Shown: piece by piece, positions 17,744 through 27,054 of the stretch
How the letters are laid out: each line of letters starts with the position of its first letter
How positions within the stretch are numbered: position 1 is the stretch's first letter
Source: Moorena sp. SIO3H5
Lineage (GTDB): Bacteria; Cyanobacteriota; Cyanobacteriia; Cyanobacteriales; Coleofasciculaceae
Length of the DNA: 64,000 nucleotides
Assembly: GCF_010692395.1 (NCBI RefSeq)
Contig: NZ_JAAHHS010000025.1
Location: forward strand, 1-64,000
Reading direction: 5' to 3'
Position numbers and translations under genes: made by a program
Notes under the pieces: generated by a model
Told to the model about the DNA's origin: nothing
The model's input: the letters and a program-made list of their open reading frames with translations, nothing else
Databases searched by the model: none

Positions 17744-19865
17744 TACTCTTTATTTTTTTGATTAATTCTTGACATTCTTGGACTAAAGGAAGTTCTAATT
17801 CTGTGGCGATCGCTAAAGCTTGATTACAATATTCATGAGCAAGATGATAATTACCTAATTTTTGGTGAACTTCTGCCAAATTATAAAGAGTGATAGCTTC
17901 ATGATATATATCATCAATTTTTCTAAAAATTTCTAGAGTTTTATACAAAAAATTTAAGCCTTTTAAATTCTGTTCCAGTTTGATGAGAGTTGAACCTAAA
18001 TTACCAAGTATTGAAGCTTCTTGCTGAAGATTACAAAATTTATTGACTATAGTTAAACTTTGCTGATAAGATTTAAGAGCTTGGCGATAATCTCCTAACT
18101 TATAATAAGCATTACCTATATTGTTCAGTACTGTATCAAGGTTGTTCGGTTCCCCAATTTCTTTACCAATAACTAAACTTTGCTTATAAGATTTAAGAGC
18201 TTGGTGATAATCTTCTAGCTTATAGTAAGCATTCCCAATATTGCTCAACGACTTATATTCCCCCTGTTGATCGCTAATTTCTTTAGTAAGAAACAAACGC
18301 TGTTTATGGTATTCAATTGCCTGTTGATAGTTTTCTTGGGCATAGTATGCAGAGCCTAGATTAAACAGTGCATCCGATTCTCCTCTTCGATCGCCTATGG
18401 TTTGTGTAATAGCTAAATCTTTCTCAAAGTATGAAATGGCTTGGGTATAGTTTCCCAAAGAATAATAAGTAAGACCAAGACTAACCAAGGCGGCTCCTTC
18501 TCCAGCAAGATCGCCAATAGCTTTTGCACTTGCTAACCACTGCTGGAGATAATCAATGGCTTGGTCATTCTTTCCTAGAGAACAGTAAGCATTACCTAGA
18601 CCTCCTAGAGCTTTTCCTACCAACTGCTGATTACCAATAGTCTGGGCAATAGCCAACTCCTGCTCATAATAATCAATGGCTCGATGATTTTCTCTTAGAT
18701 GAAGATAAACATTACCCAGATTACCTAGTGTTGTAGCTTCTCCAGCAGGATCTCCAATTTTCCGCGCAATGTTTAGACTCTGTTGTTGATATTTAATCCC
18801 TTGATTACTCTCCCCTAGAGCAAAGTAGGCAATGCCTAAACCACTAAGTGCTGCTGCTTCTCCTTGGCGATCGCTAATTTCCCGTGCAATAGTCAAATTT
18901 TGCTCGAAGTATGAAATGGCTTTAGAATAGTCTCCCAATGAATGATAAACATTTCCCAAATTACATAAAGCCGTTTCTTCCCCGGCACGTTCATCAAGTT
19001 TCTGTGTAATTGTCAAACACTGCTCGAAATACAAAATCGCACGATGGTAATTTCCTAGTGAATAGTAGGCTATACCTAAACCATTCAGTGCTTCTGTTGC
19101 TTCTTCTCTATCTCCTATTTCTTGTATAATGGATAAACACTGCTTAAAATATGTAATAGCACGAGTGTAATTTCCCAGTGAATTATAGATATTACCTAAA
19201 CCAACTAACGCACCGTATTTACTAACCAATTCTTCAGTTTTTTGTGTAATACACAAAGATTGCTCAAAATATGAAATAGCACGGGAATAGTCTCCTAGCG
19301 AAATGTGACTATTACCCAAATTAATCAAAGCATTTGCTTCCCATTGCCAGTAGTCAACTTCTCGTACATTGGTCAAAACTTGCTCATGGCAATGAATCGC
19401 TTCGTGATAGTTGCAAAGTTCATTGTAGACATTGCCTAAACCATCAAAACAAAAAGTATCTAAACTAGAATTTAAGTTGCCAAGAAGTTTGCTATACAAA
19501 TTAACCAGTTCTCGATAGTAACTCCAATGGTACAGTTGGTTATATAACTCCTTATGAGGAGACGTATTAAGGCTAATAAAAAGAATGTTACTTGCTCTTT
19601 GATAATCTTCTAATTCACACAAATGGTAAAACGTTTCTAATAATCCTTTGACTTTCTCTAAATTAGAAGCATCTCCATTAGGCTGATATTTCGTCAGCCA
19701 ATTTATAATTGCTCGATACTGACTTCTTTTACTACGCGGTTTGATTAATTTTACCTTAGCTGAATCAATATCAATGTTTTTCAAAATTGACTCACCATAA
19801 GGTACAAGTTTGACCTGGTCTGAAGCATTTTTTTCTTTATTATCTACCTCTAGTTGATTATTCAT
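17733..19865 (-). CDS. TPR protein with conserved N-terminal pre-TPR module (paralog)
   Basis: 'SQYRAIINWLTKYQPNGDASNLEKVKGLLETFYHLCELEDY' + TPR units; ATG at 19865 gives an ATGA overlap with the upstream gene (track start 19892). Confidence 0.92.
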   Translation of the reverse strand: MNNQLEVDNKEKNASDQVKLVPYGESILKNIDIDSAKVKLIKPRSKRSQYRAIINWLTKYQPNGDASNLEKVKGLLETFYHLCELEDYQRASNILFISLNTSPHKELYNQLYHWSYYRELVNLYSKLLGNLNSSLDTFCFDGLGNVYNELCNYHEAIHCHEQVLTNVREVDYWQWEANALINLGNSHISLGDYSRAISYFEQSLCITQKTEELVSKYGALVGLGNIYNSLGNYTRAITYFKQCLSIIQEIGDREEATEALNGLGIAYYSLGNYHRAILYFEQCLTITQKLDERAGEETALCNLGNVYHSLGDYSKAISYFEQNLTIAREISDRQGEAAALSGLGIAYFALGESNQGIKYQQQSLNIARKIGDPAGEATTLGNLGNVYLHLRENHRAIDYYEQELAIAQTIGNQQLVGKALGGLGNAYCSLGKNDQAIDYLQQWLASAKAIGDLAGEGAALVSLGLTYYSLGNYTQAISYFEKDLAITQTIGDRRGESDALFNLGSAYYAQENYQQAIEYHKQRLFLTKEISDQQGEYKSLSNIGNAYYKLEDYHQALKSYKQSLVIGKEIGEPNNLDTVLNNIGNAYYKLGDYRQALKSYQQSLTIVNKFCNLQQEASILGNLGSTLIKLEQNLKGLNFLYKTLEIFRKIDDIYHEAITLYNLAEVHQKLGNYHLAHEYCNQALAIATELELPLVQECQELIKKIKSNDK

Positions 19866-21550
19866 TTTATTAATTTTAGTAATTCTAAACATTTTTCAGG
19901 ACAAGGAATATTTAGCCATTGAGATAATCTTAAAACTTTTGAAAATAATGATTTTGCTTTTTCAAAGTAGCCATAGTCATAAAAAAATTGAGCTAAATAA
20001 TAAAAACAAATAGCTTCATTATACCTATCATTAATTTCTTGACAAATTTTTAGGGCTGATTCTAGAGTTTGACAGGCTTTTGAATGTTCCAAAAAGTAAG
20101 TTTGAGCTTTTCCCAAGTTACGAAGAGAAGTTGCTTCACTTTGACGGTAGCCAATCTCACGAGCAATAGTTAACTGTTGTTGTGAATATTCAACTGTATG
20201 CTCATAATCATTTTGTTGAAGATAGAAAATTGCTAAACCTTCTAATGCCATTGCTTGTCCAATTTTATTATCATTTGACTGTGCAATATGTAAACTTTTT
20301 TCAAGATAAAAAAGTGCTTTTTTATTATCTTCAATAGCACTATAAGTAACACCTAAATCACTCATAACCAAGCCTTCACCTATTCGATCTCCAATTTTTT
20401 TGGCAATGCTTAAACTCTCAAGATGAGCTTGAAGTGCATTAGAGTCATTACCTAGAAAGTGATAAGTTTTTCCTAAATTACTTAATGCATTTCTTTCTGA
20501 TTGTAGATCTCCTATTTGTTTAGTAATATTTTGGGAATTTTTAAAGTAGTGAATAGCTTGATTAAAATCGCCTATAGCATTAGATATTTTACCAATGCCT
20601 GTTAAAGAAGTTGCTTCCCATCGAGCATCTAATTTTCCCAAAAGCCTCTGATATAAACCAATCGTTTCTTCATAAAAACCCCAAGTTTGTAATTGTTCAT
20701 GTAACTCTTCATTTGTGGGTGTATTTATACGAATTAGCATTATTGCCTTAGCTTCTAACCATGCTTCTACCTCGCATAAATGAAAAAAAGCTTCTAGCAA
20801 CCCTTTCAATTTAGCAAGATCGGAAGTCTCTTGATTAGCTTGATATTTTGTCACCCAATTAATAACTGCTCGATACTGACTTTTTTGTGGAATATGTTTA
20901 ATTAACTTTACTTTCTTTGAATCAATAAGAGCAGCTAAAACTAAATCGCCTGGAAAATCATCTAAATTAATACCTAAACTACATAAGGCTTTTCCTTCTT
21001 CTTTTTTATCTTTAATGTCCTGTGCAAGTTGTCTCCATTGCTGACGATAATTAATTGCTTTGTCGTAATTTCCTAAAGCATCATAAGCATTACCAAGACC
21101 TTCTAAAAACCGGCAATTCCATTTATCATCTATCTTTCCTAGCAAACTACTATAAATACTAATTTGTTGTTTATAAAGTCCCCAAACTCCCAGTTGGTAA
21201 TGAAATTTATAATTACTAAAATTCTGATTAGCATTAATATCAATAGATAAAATTTTCTTAACTTTATCCCAATCTTCAACTTGACATATATGATATAAAG
21301 CTTCTATATATCCCGTTACTTTTTCTAAATTTGATGGATTATTACCTACTGGTTTATATTTCAACAGCCAGTTTTTGATTGCTTTGTAATGAGCTTTTTT
21401 CCAAGGATAAAGATTAGAATTATTTTGTTTCATTAAAATACGATCAATTCCAGCTATTAGCTGTTTTACATGAATTCTATTAATTGAAATATCTAATAGC
21501 TGAAAACCAGATTTATGAGATTTTTTTAAGTTTTCAATATTCTTGCTCAT
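19862..21550 (-). CDS. TPR protein containing two copies of the pre-TPR module
   Basis: Copies 'AHYKAIKNWLLKYKP...SNLEKVTGYIEALYHICQVEDW' and 'SQYRAVINWVTKYQ...SDLAKLKGLLEAFFHLCEVEAW' in one ORF. Confidence 0.9.
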   Translation of the reverse strand: MSKNIENLKKSHKSGFQLLDISINRIHVKQLIAGIDRILMKQNNSNLYPWKKAHYKAIKNWLLKYKPVGNNPSNLEKVTGYIEALYHICQVEDWDKVKKILSIDINANQNFSNYKFHYQLGVWGLYKQQISIYSSLLGKIDDKWNCRFLEGLGNAYDALGNYDKAINYRQQWRQLAQDIKDKKEEGKALCSLGINLDDFPGDLVLAALIDSKKVKLIKHIPQKSQYRAVINWVTKYQANQETSDLAKLKGLLEAFFHLCEVEAWLEAKAIMLIRINTPTNEELHEQLQTWGFYEETIGLYQRLLGKLDARWEATSLTGIGKISNAIGDFNQAIHYFKNSQNITKQIGDLQSERNALSNLGKTYHFLGNDSNALQAHLESLSIAKKIGDRIGEGLVMSDLGVTYSAIEDNKKALFYLEKSLHIAQSNDNKIGQAMALEGLAIFYLQQNDYEHTVEYSQQQLTIAREIGYRQSEATSLRNLGKAQTYFLEHSKACQTLESALKICQEINDRYNEAICFYYLAQFFYDYGYFEKAKSLFSKVLRLSQWLNIPCPEKCLELLKLIK

Positions 21551-23490
21551 AGTTTTCTTAAGTGTTCAAGTGAAACTGCCCTAATCAAATTATGTTGCCT
21601 TAATAAATATTCATTATTGTCATCAACACTTTCCTCAACTAAATAACGATCTCTCAACGCATCCAAAGCCCTTTGTTGAGCATCTTCATCAATATCCCAA
21701 TCTTCTAAATGACTTAACCAAAAATCTTCTGGTACTTCACAGCGATAAACAGAAGACTCACACAACAATAAATAAGCTTCACGAACTCCCTCTTTTAGCC
21801 GATTAAACGCCTTCTCAAGTCTAACTTTTACATTGCGGCGTAATTGGCGAGTGTATTTATGTAAATTAAACTGATCATCTGCAGATGCGGTAATTCCTTT
21901 AGTTTTTGCTTCTTCAATGGCTTTTTCAACTTCTTCTACTTCCTTTCCATACTTATTCCAATATCCTATAACATTGCCATAAAAAGGACGAGTAACAATT
22001 TCACCAGCTATTACCCGTAAAGCTAAAGGATGACCTTCATAAGCTCGTCCAATACGTTCTAAATAAGGTTTACCTTCTGCTTCTTCAGTAACATCTAATC
22101 CGGTCTTACCAAATAAGGCTAACTGTTCCGGTTCATCTAATCCGCTTAAAGCTTGACAATACCAAAAATTTTGAGAACGAGTCCCGATAATCGGAATTTG
22201 TGCTGGTAAATCCTGTGACGTTAAAATAAAACAACTTTCACAAGTATCAACATTTAACCAAGTTTGAAAGAACTTCACCCAGAACTCATCTATAAAATCA
22301 CTCCATCCTTCTTCTTCATTCCCCTGTAAAATTCTTTCTAAAGAATCAATTTGAATTAAATAACGATTCTCTTGTAAATGCCTTACCAAACGATACATTA
22401 AGCGTTGAGTGTCCTTACGGTCATCAGGAGTCACTACTTCACCACATTTTTCTAGTAATCTGGCAGCCACACTCCCAAAATCAGCAGTTTGTTCCTCATT
22501 ATCAAAATTTTCTTGGAGATAAGAATTCCAATCTTCAAACCAATCTTCTAGTTCAACGGCTAATCTTTCCCCTAAAGCGGTTTTACCAATTCCTGTAATC
22601 CCTACTAAAATCAACAAGCGACATGACCCTTTAAGTTTATTCGTTAAGTCATTGATTAGACTTTTACGACCTACCCAAGCCTCATCATAAGCAAAAAACT
22701 TAGGGGTTTTCGTCTTGTTTATAGGTTCTGTAGTAGTAAGTGTCTGAGCTGGTGAATTTAACTCAAGCTTGCCCAAAACCTCAAACGCAAAAGCACTAGC
22801 ATGACCAGCAGCTATTTCTTGATACCCCCCTTCATCTGCTTCACTCTTCCCATCAATTAAATCAGAAATACCCCGAATAATTAACGCTGAAACCTGTTGA
22901 TTAGCATGGGCAGCTTGTAAAATACCACGCCCTTCCATTTCCACAGCTAAAGCATCACCATAATTATGCTGAAGAAACTTAAACAAATCTGACTCCTTAT
23001 TCGCAACTACCTTTTCTCCCGCAGCAATAGGAGCAACAAATACCTTAGGGCTTGCTGAAGAAGAAACTCTAGCTAACCAGTCTGTTTTTTTAGCTTCAGC
23101 CCTTGCCCGTTGAATCATCTTATAAGTTGAAATACCTACATCCGGTCTAGGTCTAAAGGTCTCGGCTACCTTACCAGACTCATAACCATAAACCTTAGTA
23201 GCAGCTACCACATCCCCCAGTTTGACATCCTTAATGCCTCCAGCTACCCCCACAAACAGAATCACATCAGGATTAAAATAAGCGATCGCCCTTTCTGCTT
23301 CCACCGCTGCGGGGGAATTTCCTGCACCTGTCTCCACAATACCCACCTCCCACTCCTGACCATGACTAGAAAATTTCCCCCTCTCATAAATAGTCCCTTG
23401 GGGGTGCATCTCCTCCTTCAAGTCAGTGAGATGAGCACGTACTGCCATGTATTCACTCGGAATTGCTGTGAGGATAACCGCACAAGACAT
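21547..23490 (-). CDS. Nucleoside phosphorylase/nucleosidase (PNP_UDP-type) domain fused to STAND (NB-ARC-like) NTPase and winged-helix region
   Basis: N-terminal 'VGVAGGIKDVKLGDVVAATKVYGYESG', 'AVEMEGRGILQAA', 'IIRGISDLIDGK'; P-loop 'GITGIGKTAL'; Walker-B-like 'LIQIDSLE'; 'GHPLALRVIAGEI'; ends after winged-helix-like segment. Confidence 0.92.
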   Translation of the reverse strand: MSCAVILTAIPSEYMAVRAHLTDLKEEMHPQGTIYERGKFSSHGQEWEVGIVETGAGNSPAAVEAERAIAYFNPDVILFVGVAGGIKDVKLGDVVAATKVYGYESGKVAETFRPRPDVGISTYKMIQRARAEAKKTDWLARVSSSASPKVFVAPIAAGEKVVANKESDLFKFLQHNYGDALAVEMEGRGILQAAHANQQVSALIIRGISDLIDGKSEADEGGYQEIAAGHASAFAFEVLGKLELNSPAQTLTTTEPINKTKTPKFFAYDEAWVGRKSLINDLTNKLKGSCRLLILVGITGIGKTALGERLAVELEDWFEDWNSYLQENFDNEEQTADFGSVAARLLEKCGEVVTPDDRKDTQRLMYRLVRHLQENRYLIQIDSLERILQGNEEEGWSDFIDEFWVKFFQTWLNVDTCESCFILTSQDLPAQIPIIGTRSQNFWYCQALSGLDEPEQLALFGKTGLDVTEEAEGKPYLERIGRAYEGHPLALRVIAGEIVTRPFYGNVIGYWNKYGKEVEEVEKAIEEAKTKGITASADDQFNLHKYTRQLRRNVKVRLEKAFNRLKEGVREAYLLLCESSVYRCEVPEDFWLSHLEDWDIDEDAQQRALDALRDRYLVEESVDDNNEYLLRQHNLIRAVSLEHLRKL

Positions 23491-23595
23491 ACCTTAAACC
23501 TGTTACTTGAATTGATTTCCCTTATTTTAGATGATTTCTTTAGATATAGCCTTTGTCCTACTTATAGGGAGCAGGGAGCAGGCAAAAAATCGATC

Positions 23596-23628
23596 TGTGT
23601 ACTTGATTAATATGAAAACTGCTGTATA
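23596..23628 (-). repeat. Solo arm of the TATAGCRGTTYTC...GTAC repeat family next to GGGAGCA tract
   Basis: TGTGTACTTGATTAATATGAAAACTGCTGTATA. Confidence 0.55.
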
Positions 23629-23675
23629 AATGAGATAAAAAAGATGACAGGTAAGCATTCAGCAACGAAAGGGCT

Positions 23676-24224
23676 ATGGACGACCAACAGATACTCCAAG
23701 TATTTATGCTCGAATACGAAAAATTGAAAGAAGAGCAAGCCCAGCGTATTGGCTTCCGAGACCAGATGATTTATATAACCCTAGGAATCTTTGGTGGCGT
23801 TCTCTCCTTCGCCCTCTCCAATAAAACTAATTCCTATGCCCTTCTAGTTATTCCTTGGGTTTGTCTGATTCTAGGATGGACTTACTTAGTCAACGATGAA
23901 AAAATTTCCGCCATTGGCAAATATCTCCGCCTAACTCTAACTGAAAAAATCAAAGCCCACACCGGCCATCCCGACCTTGAGTCTATCTTTGGCTGGGAAA
24001 TTGCTCATAGAAGCGATCGACGCCGAGAAAGACGAAAAATAGAGCAATTAATTATTGACGAAATTACCTTTGTTTGCTCAGGTTTACTCGCATTATTTAC
24101 CTTCTGGTTTTCTGGAACTACTCTCCCCTGGATAGTTCATTTCATCTGCGCTGTTGAGTTTATCCTATTGCTAATCTTAGGTATAGAAATTGTCATTTAT
24201 GCTGACTTAGATAAAGGTCGATAG
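23676..24224 (+). CDS. Small membrane protein (182 aa), four predicted TM segments, divergent from the STAND operon
   Basis: 'QMIYITLGIFGGVLSFAL', 'YALLVIPWVCLILGWTYL', 'FVCSGLLALFTFWFSG', 'FICAVEFILLLILGIEIVIYADL'. Confidence 0.75.
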   Translation: MDDQQILQVFMLEYEKLKEEQAQRIGFRDQMIYITLGIFGGVLSFALSNKTNSYALLVIPWVCLILGWTYLVNDEKISAIGKYLRLTLTEKIKAHTGHPDLESIFGWEIAHRSDRRRERRKIEQLIIDEITFVCSGLLALFTFWFSGTTLPWIVHFICAVEFILLLILGIEIVIYADLDKGR

Positions 24225-24230
24225 GCAGTC

Positions 24231-24273
24231 GGGAACAGGGAACAGGGAACAGGGAACAGGGAACAGGGAACAG
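24231..24273 (+). repeat. 7-bp tandem repeat (GGGAACA)x6
   Basis: Direct reading. Confidence 0.98.
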
Positions 24274-24546
24274 AGCCTCGTAGGGTGTGTTAGGGACGGA
24301 TGCTGCTGGCGAATTCGTGAAACCCTTATTCTTCCGTAATCTGCTCCCCTCTCCCAAGGTTGGGAGAGGGGCTGGGGGTGAGGGCTGATGGGGCTTCTTG
24401 GAATGTTCACGAAATATTTCGCCAACAGCATCGTCCCGTAACGCACCGTCAGAGTTGGCATAGCTATAATAATCAGTATTCTGATAATCAGCATCTCCTC
24501 TTCTTGTCTAACTAATTTGCCACCCTAGCAGAGCCATCTTCTCAAA

Positions 24547-25485
24547 ATGTCAAATCGAACTTATGGAATTATCGGCACCGGAGCTATTGGCGGATTCTAC
24601 GGTGCCAAACTGCAAAAAGCCGGTCATAAAGTCAGCTTTTTACTCCGTAGCGACTACCACCATGTCGCGGAAAACGGTTTAATTATCAAATCAGTAGATG
24701 GTGATTTTACTCTGCCGGAAGTCGATGCCTATAACGATGTTAAAAAAATGCCCAATTGCGATGTGATTGTAGTGGCATTAAAAGCAACGCAAAATCATGT
24801 TTTGGCAGACCTATTACCGCCATTAATAAACAAAAATACCATAGTATTGCTCTTACAAAACGGTATCAATTTCGAACCAGAAATTGCCAACATCATAGAA
24901 AATAATACCCTAATCAGTGGGTTGTGTGTTATTTGTTCTAATAAAGTAGGGCAAGGCCAGATTAACCACATCGACTATGGTAGTATTATCCTAGGGCAAT
25001 ATGCGGCTAACTATCAAGCGGCTGGCATTACAGAACAAATGAGCGAAATCGCTAGGGATTTTGAAACCGCAGGAATTCCTATTGAGTTGAACGAAGATTT
25101 GCTCTTAGCTAGGTGGAAGAAGTTAGTTTGGAATATTCCTTATAATAGTCTTTCCGTAATTTTAAATGCCAGAACAGATGAAATCATGGCCAATGCCGAT
25201 ACGCGGCTTCTAGCAGAACAAATAATGCAGGAAGTGCTAGCAGGGGCAAAGAGTTGTGCGCGGATAATAAGCGATCGCTTTATCCAAAAAATGCTCGACC
25301 ATACCGAAAACATGAAACCTTATTTAACCAGCATGAAACTGGATTTTGATGGAAAAAGACCCTTGGAAGTTGAGGCAATTGTCGGCAATCCTTTGGGGAT
25401 GGCAAAGAAAGCAGGAGTTGATTTGCCCATGATTTCTATGCTTTATCGACAGTTGAAGTTTTTGGATATTAGGAATCGGCTATAG
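24547..25485 (+). CDS. 2-dehydropantoate 2-reductase family protein (ApbA/PanE-like)
   Basis: 'GIIGTGAIGGFYGAKLQKAGHKVSFLLRSD', 'LLLQNGINFEPEI', 'ARWKKLVWNIPYN'. Confidence 0.9.
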   Translation: MSNRTYGIIGTGAIGGFYGAKLQKAGHKVSFLLRSDYHHVAENGLIIKSVDGDFTLPEVDAYNDVKKMPNCDVIVVALKATQNHVLADLLPPLINKNTIVLLLQNGINFEPEIANIIENNTLISGLCVICSNKVGQGQINHIDYGSIILGQYAANYQAAGITEQMSEIARDFETAGIPIELNEDLLLARWKKLVWNIPYNSLSVILNARTDEIMANADTRLLAEQIMQEVLAGAKSCARIISDRFIQKMLDHTENMKPYLTSMKLDFDGKRPLEVEAIVGNPLGMAKKAGVDLPMISMLYRQLKFLDIRNRL

Positions 25486-25728
25486 TGCATCTCATAGTCA
25501 GTCAATGTAGGGTGGGCAGTGGATCACACAGATTCCAAACCTTGCCATTGGATTGATAGGCACTGCCCACCATAGGATGAATCACTTAACCCAGATTTAC
25601 TAATCAAAAAAAAGTAGAGACTGCATCAATAAAATCTCTACCAAATCGGATAGTTTTGAACACAAATGATTAAGGCAATAGGCAATAGACATCCTAGCAA
25701 TAGTAAAGAGGGTTTTAAGGTAATCATA

Positions 25729-25760
25729 TCCCCCCCTTATTAAGGGGGGCTAGGGGGGAT
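25729..25760. repeat. GATCCCCCC / CCCCCCTTATTAAGGGGGG hairpin repeat
   Basis: ATCCCCCCCTTATTAAGGGGGGCTAGGGGGGAT, 3' of the minus-strand glycosyltransferase gene. Confidence 0.8.
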
Positions 25761-25763
25761 CTC

Positions 25764-25849
25764 TACTCCCTGTTCCCTACTCCCTACTCCCTACTCCCTA
25801 CTCCCTACTCCCTACTCCCTGTTCCCTATTCCCTATTCCCTTTTCCCTA
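25764..25849 (-). repeat. CTCCCTA/TTCCCTA 7-bp tandem tract (~12 units)
   Basis: Direct reading; contains TAG stop of the following minus-strand CDS. Confidence 0.95.
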
Positions 25850-26941
25850 AACAGTCACCGAAGGTTTACTACTTATATTTTCCACTAAATTGTCAGCAAT
25901 CCCAGTCTCAGGAAATGCGCGCTTAATCACATAGGATTCTAACAGTGTGCGCAGCCAACTTGGGCACCAGCGACGCTGACAGAAATCCAATAACTTTCTC
26001 TCGAAACTACCTTCTTGAGTTGACCACTTAGCCGGGAGTTGACGATTCTCAATCACCCACCTCCAAATCGACCACATTGAAGGATCATCTTTTGCCAAAT
26101 TCCACTTTTTGACTTGACGAGAGAACACATCTCGTACAGACTGTTCATTCCATTTAAATACATAAAATGGCACATCATCCTGGTCAAACCGAGTGATCTG
26201 TCGAGGATTGAGGAAAGTGATTCTAGAGTTTGGTTCCAGGAAAATTTTCTCTCCTAAATTCGTTGCCTGCATACATAAATCGGTATGACTTGCCAAGCTA
26301 TCAAAGACTTCATCGAGTTCAATAGACTTGATCAGAGAATGACGAGCTAGGATACAATGAAACTCAATAGAATCTACTGGGGTACGATGTAAATCCTGCT
26401 CAACATCCCGTAATTTAGTAGCGTAGAGCAACTGCTTTTGCTCAAACCACTTTTTACCATGCTTTCTTTGGTGAAACTTGGTTTTAATCCCAGCAACATG
26501 TACCTCAATATCAGGGGACCCTGGTTGCCCTTGTAAAATTAGGGGAGCAACGATACCAGCTTGCTCTTGTTCAGCACACTCAACCAAACCTTTTAACCAA
26601 CCAGGCTCTACAATCACATCATTGTCAATAAAAACAATGTAATCCGCATCCTTAACAAACGGTAGAGCTATGTTACGAGCAACATTTGATCTCAAATAGC
26701 GTCCCCGATGGATCAAAGTCATGAATTCATGTTTATCTGCCTGCTGTTGCAGATACTCATGCACAGATGATGGAGCATTGCCATCTACATAGATTAGCTC
26801 AAAAGGATAAGAAGAATAATCAGCAATAATACTGTCTAAGGAAGGCTTTGTTAAACTAAACCGCTCCCTCTGAGTCACGATTAATGTTACCTTAGATAAA
26901 CCCATAAGCTGATAGATTAACCACGTTATGATGTGCTTCAA
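25847..26941 (-). CDS. Glycosyltransferase family 2
   Basis: 'VTLIVTQRERFSLTKPSLDSIIADYSSYPFELIYVDGNAP', 'ADYIVFIDNDVIVEPGWLKGLV'. Confidence 0.88.
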   Translation of the reverse strand: MKHIITWLIYQLMGLSKVTLIVTQRERFSLTKPSLDSIIADYSSYPFELIYVDGNAPSSVHEYLQQQADKHEFMTLIHRGRYLRSNVARNIALPFVKDADYIVFIDNDVIVEPGWLKGLVECAEQEQAGIVAPLILQGQPGSPDIEVHVAGIKTKFHQRKHGKKWFEQKQLLYATKLRDVEQDLHRTPVDSIEFHCILARHSLIKSIELDEVFDSLASHTDLCMQATNLGEKIFLEPNSRITFLNPRQITRFDQDDVPFYVFKWNEQSVRDVFSRQVKKWNLAKDDPSMWSIWRWVIENRQLPAKWSTQEGSFERKLLDFCQRRWCPSWLRTLLESYVIKRAFPETGIADNLVENISSKPSVTV

Positions 26942-27054
26942 GTCTATCAGTTACAAGCAAAAAAAGCCCACTACTTTAGTATTACTAAATCAAGAATTCT
27001 GGATAATTATCGCCGTTCTTAAGCAATGCTAAATTAATTGAGAGAATTTTGTTC

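Noticed and set aside
20817-20826. AGATCGGAAG, the first 10 nt of the Illumina adapter AGATCGGAAGAGC
   Set aside because: Match stops at 10 nt and the surrounding TPR reading frame continues with conserved residues (TSDLAKLKG); chance coding match.
24207-24494. 95-aa minus ORF with CSLFPVPCSLFPVP
   Set aside because: Translation of the (GGGAACA)n tract.
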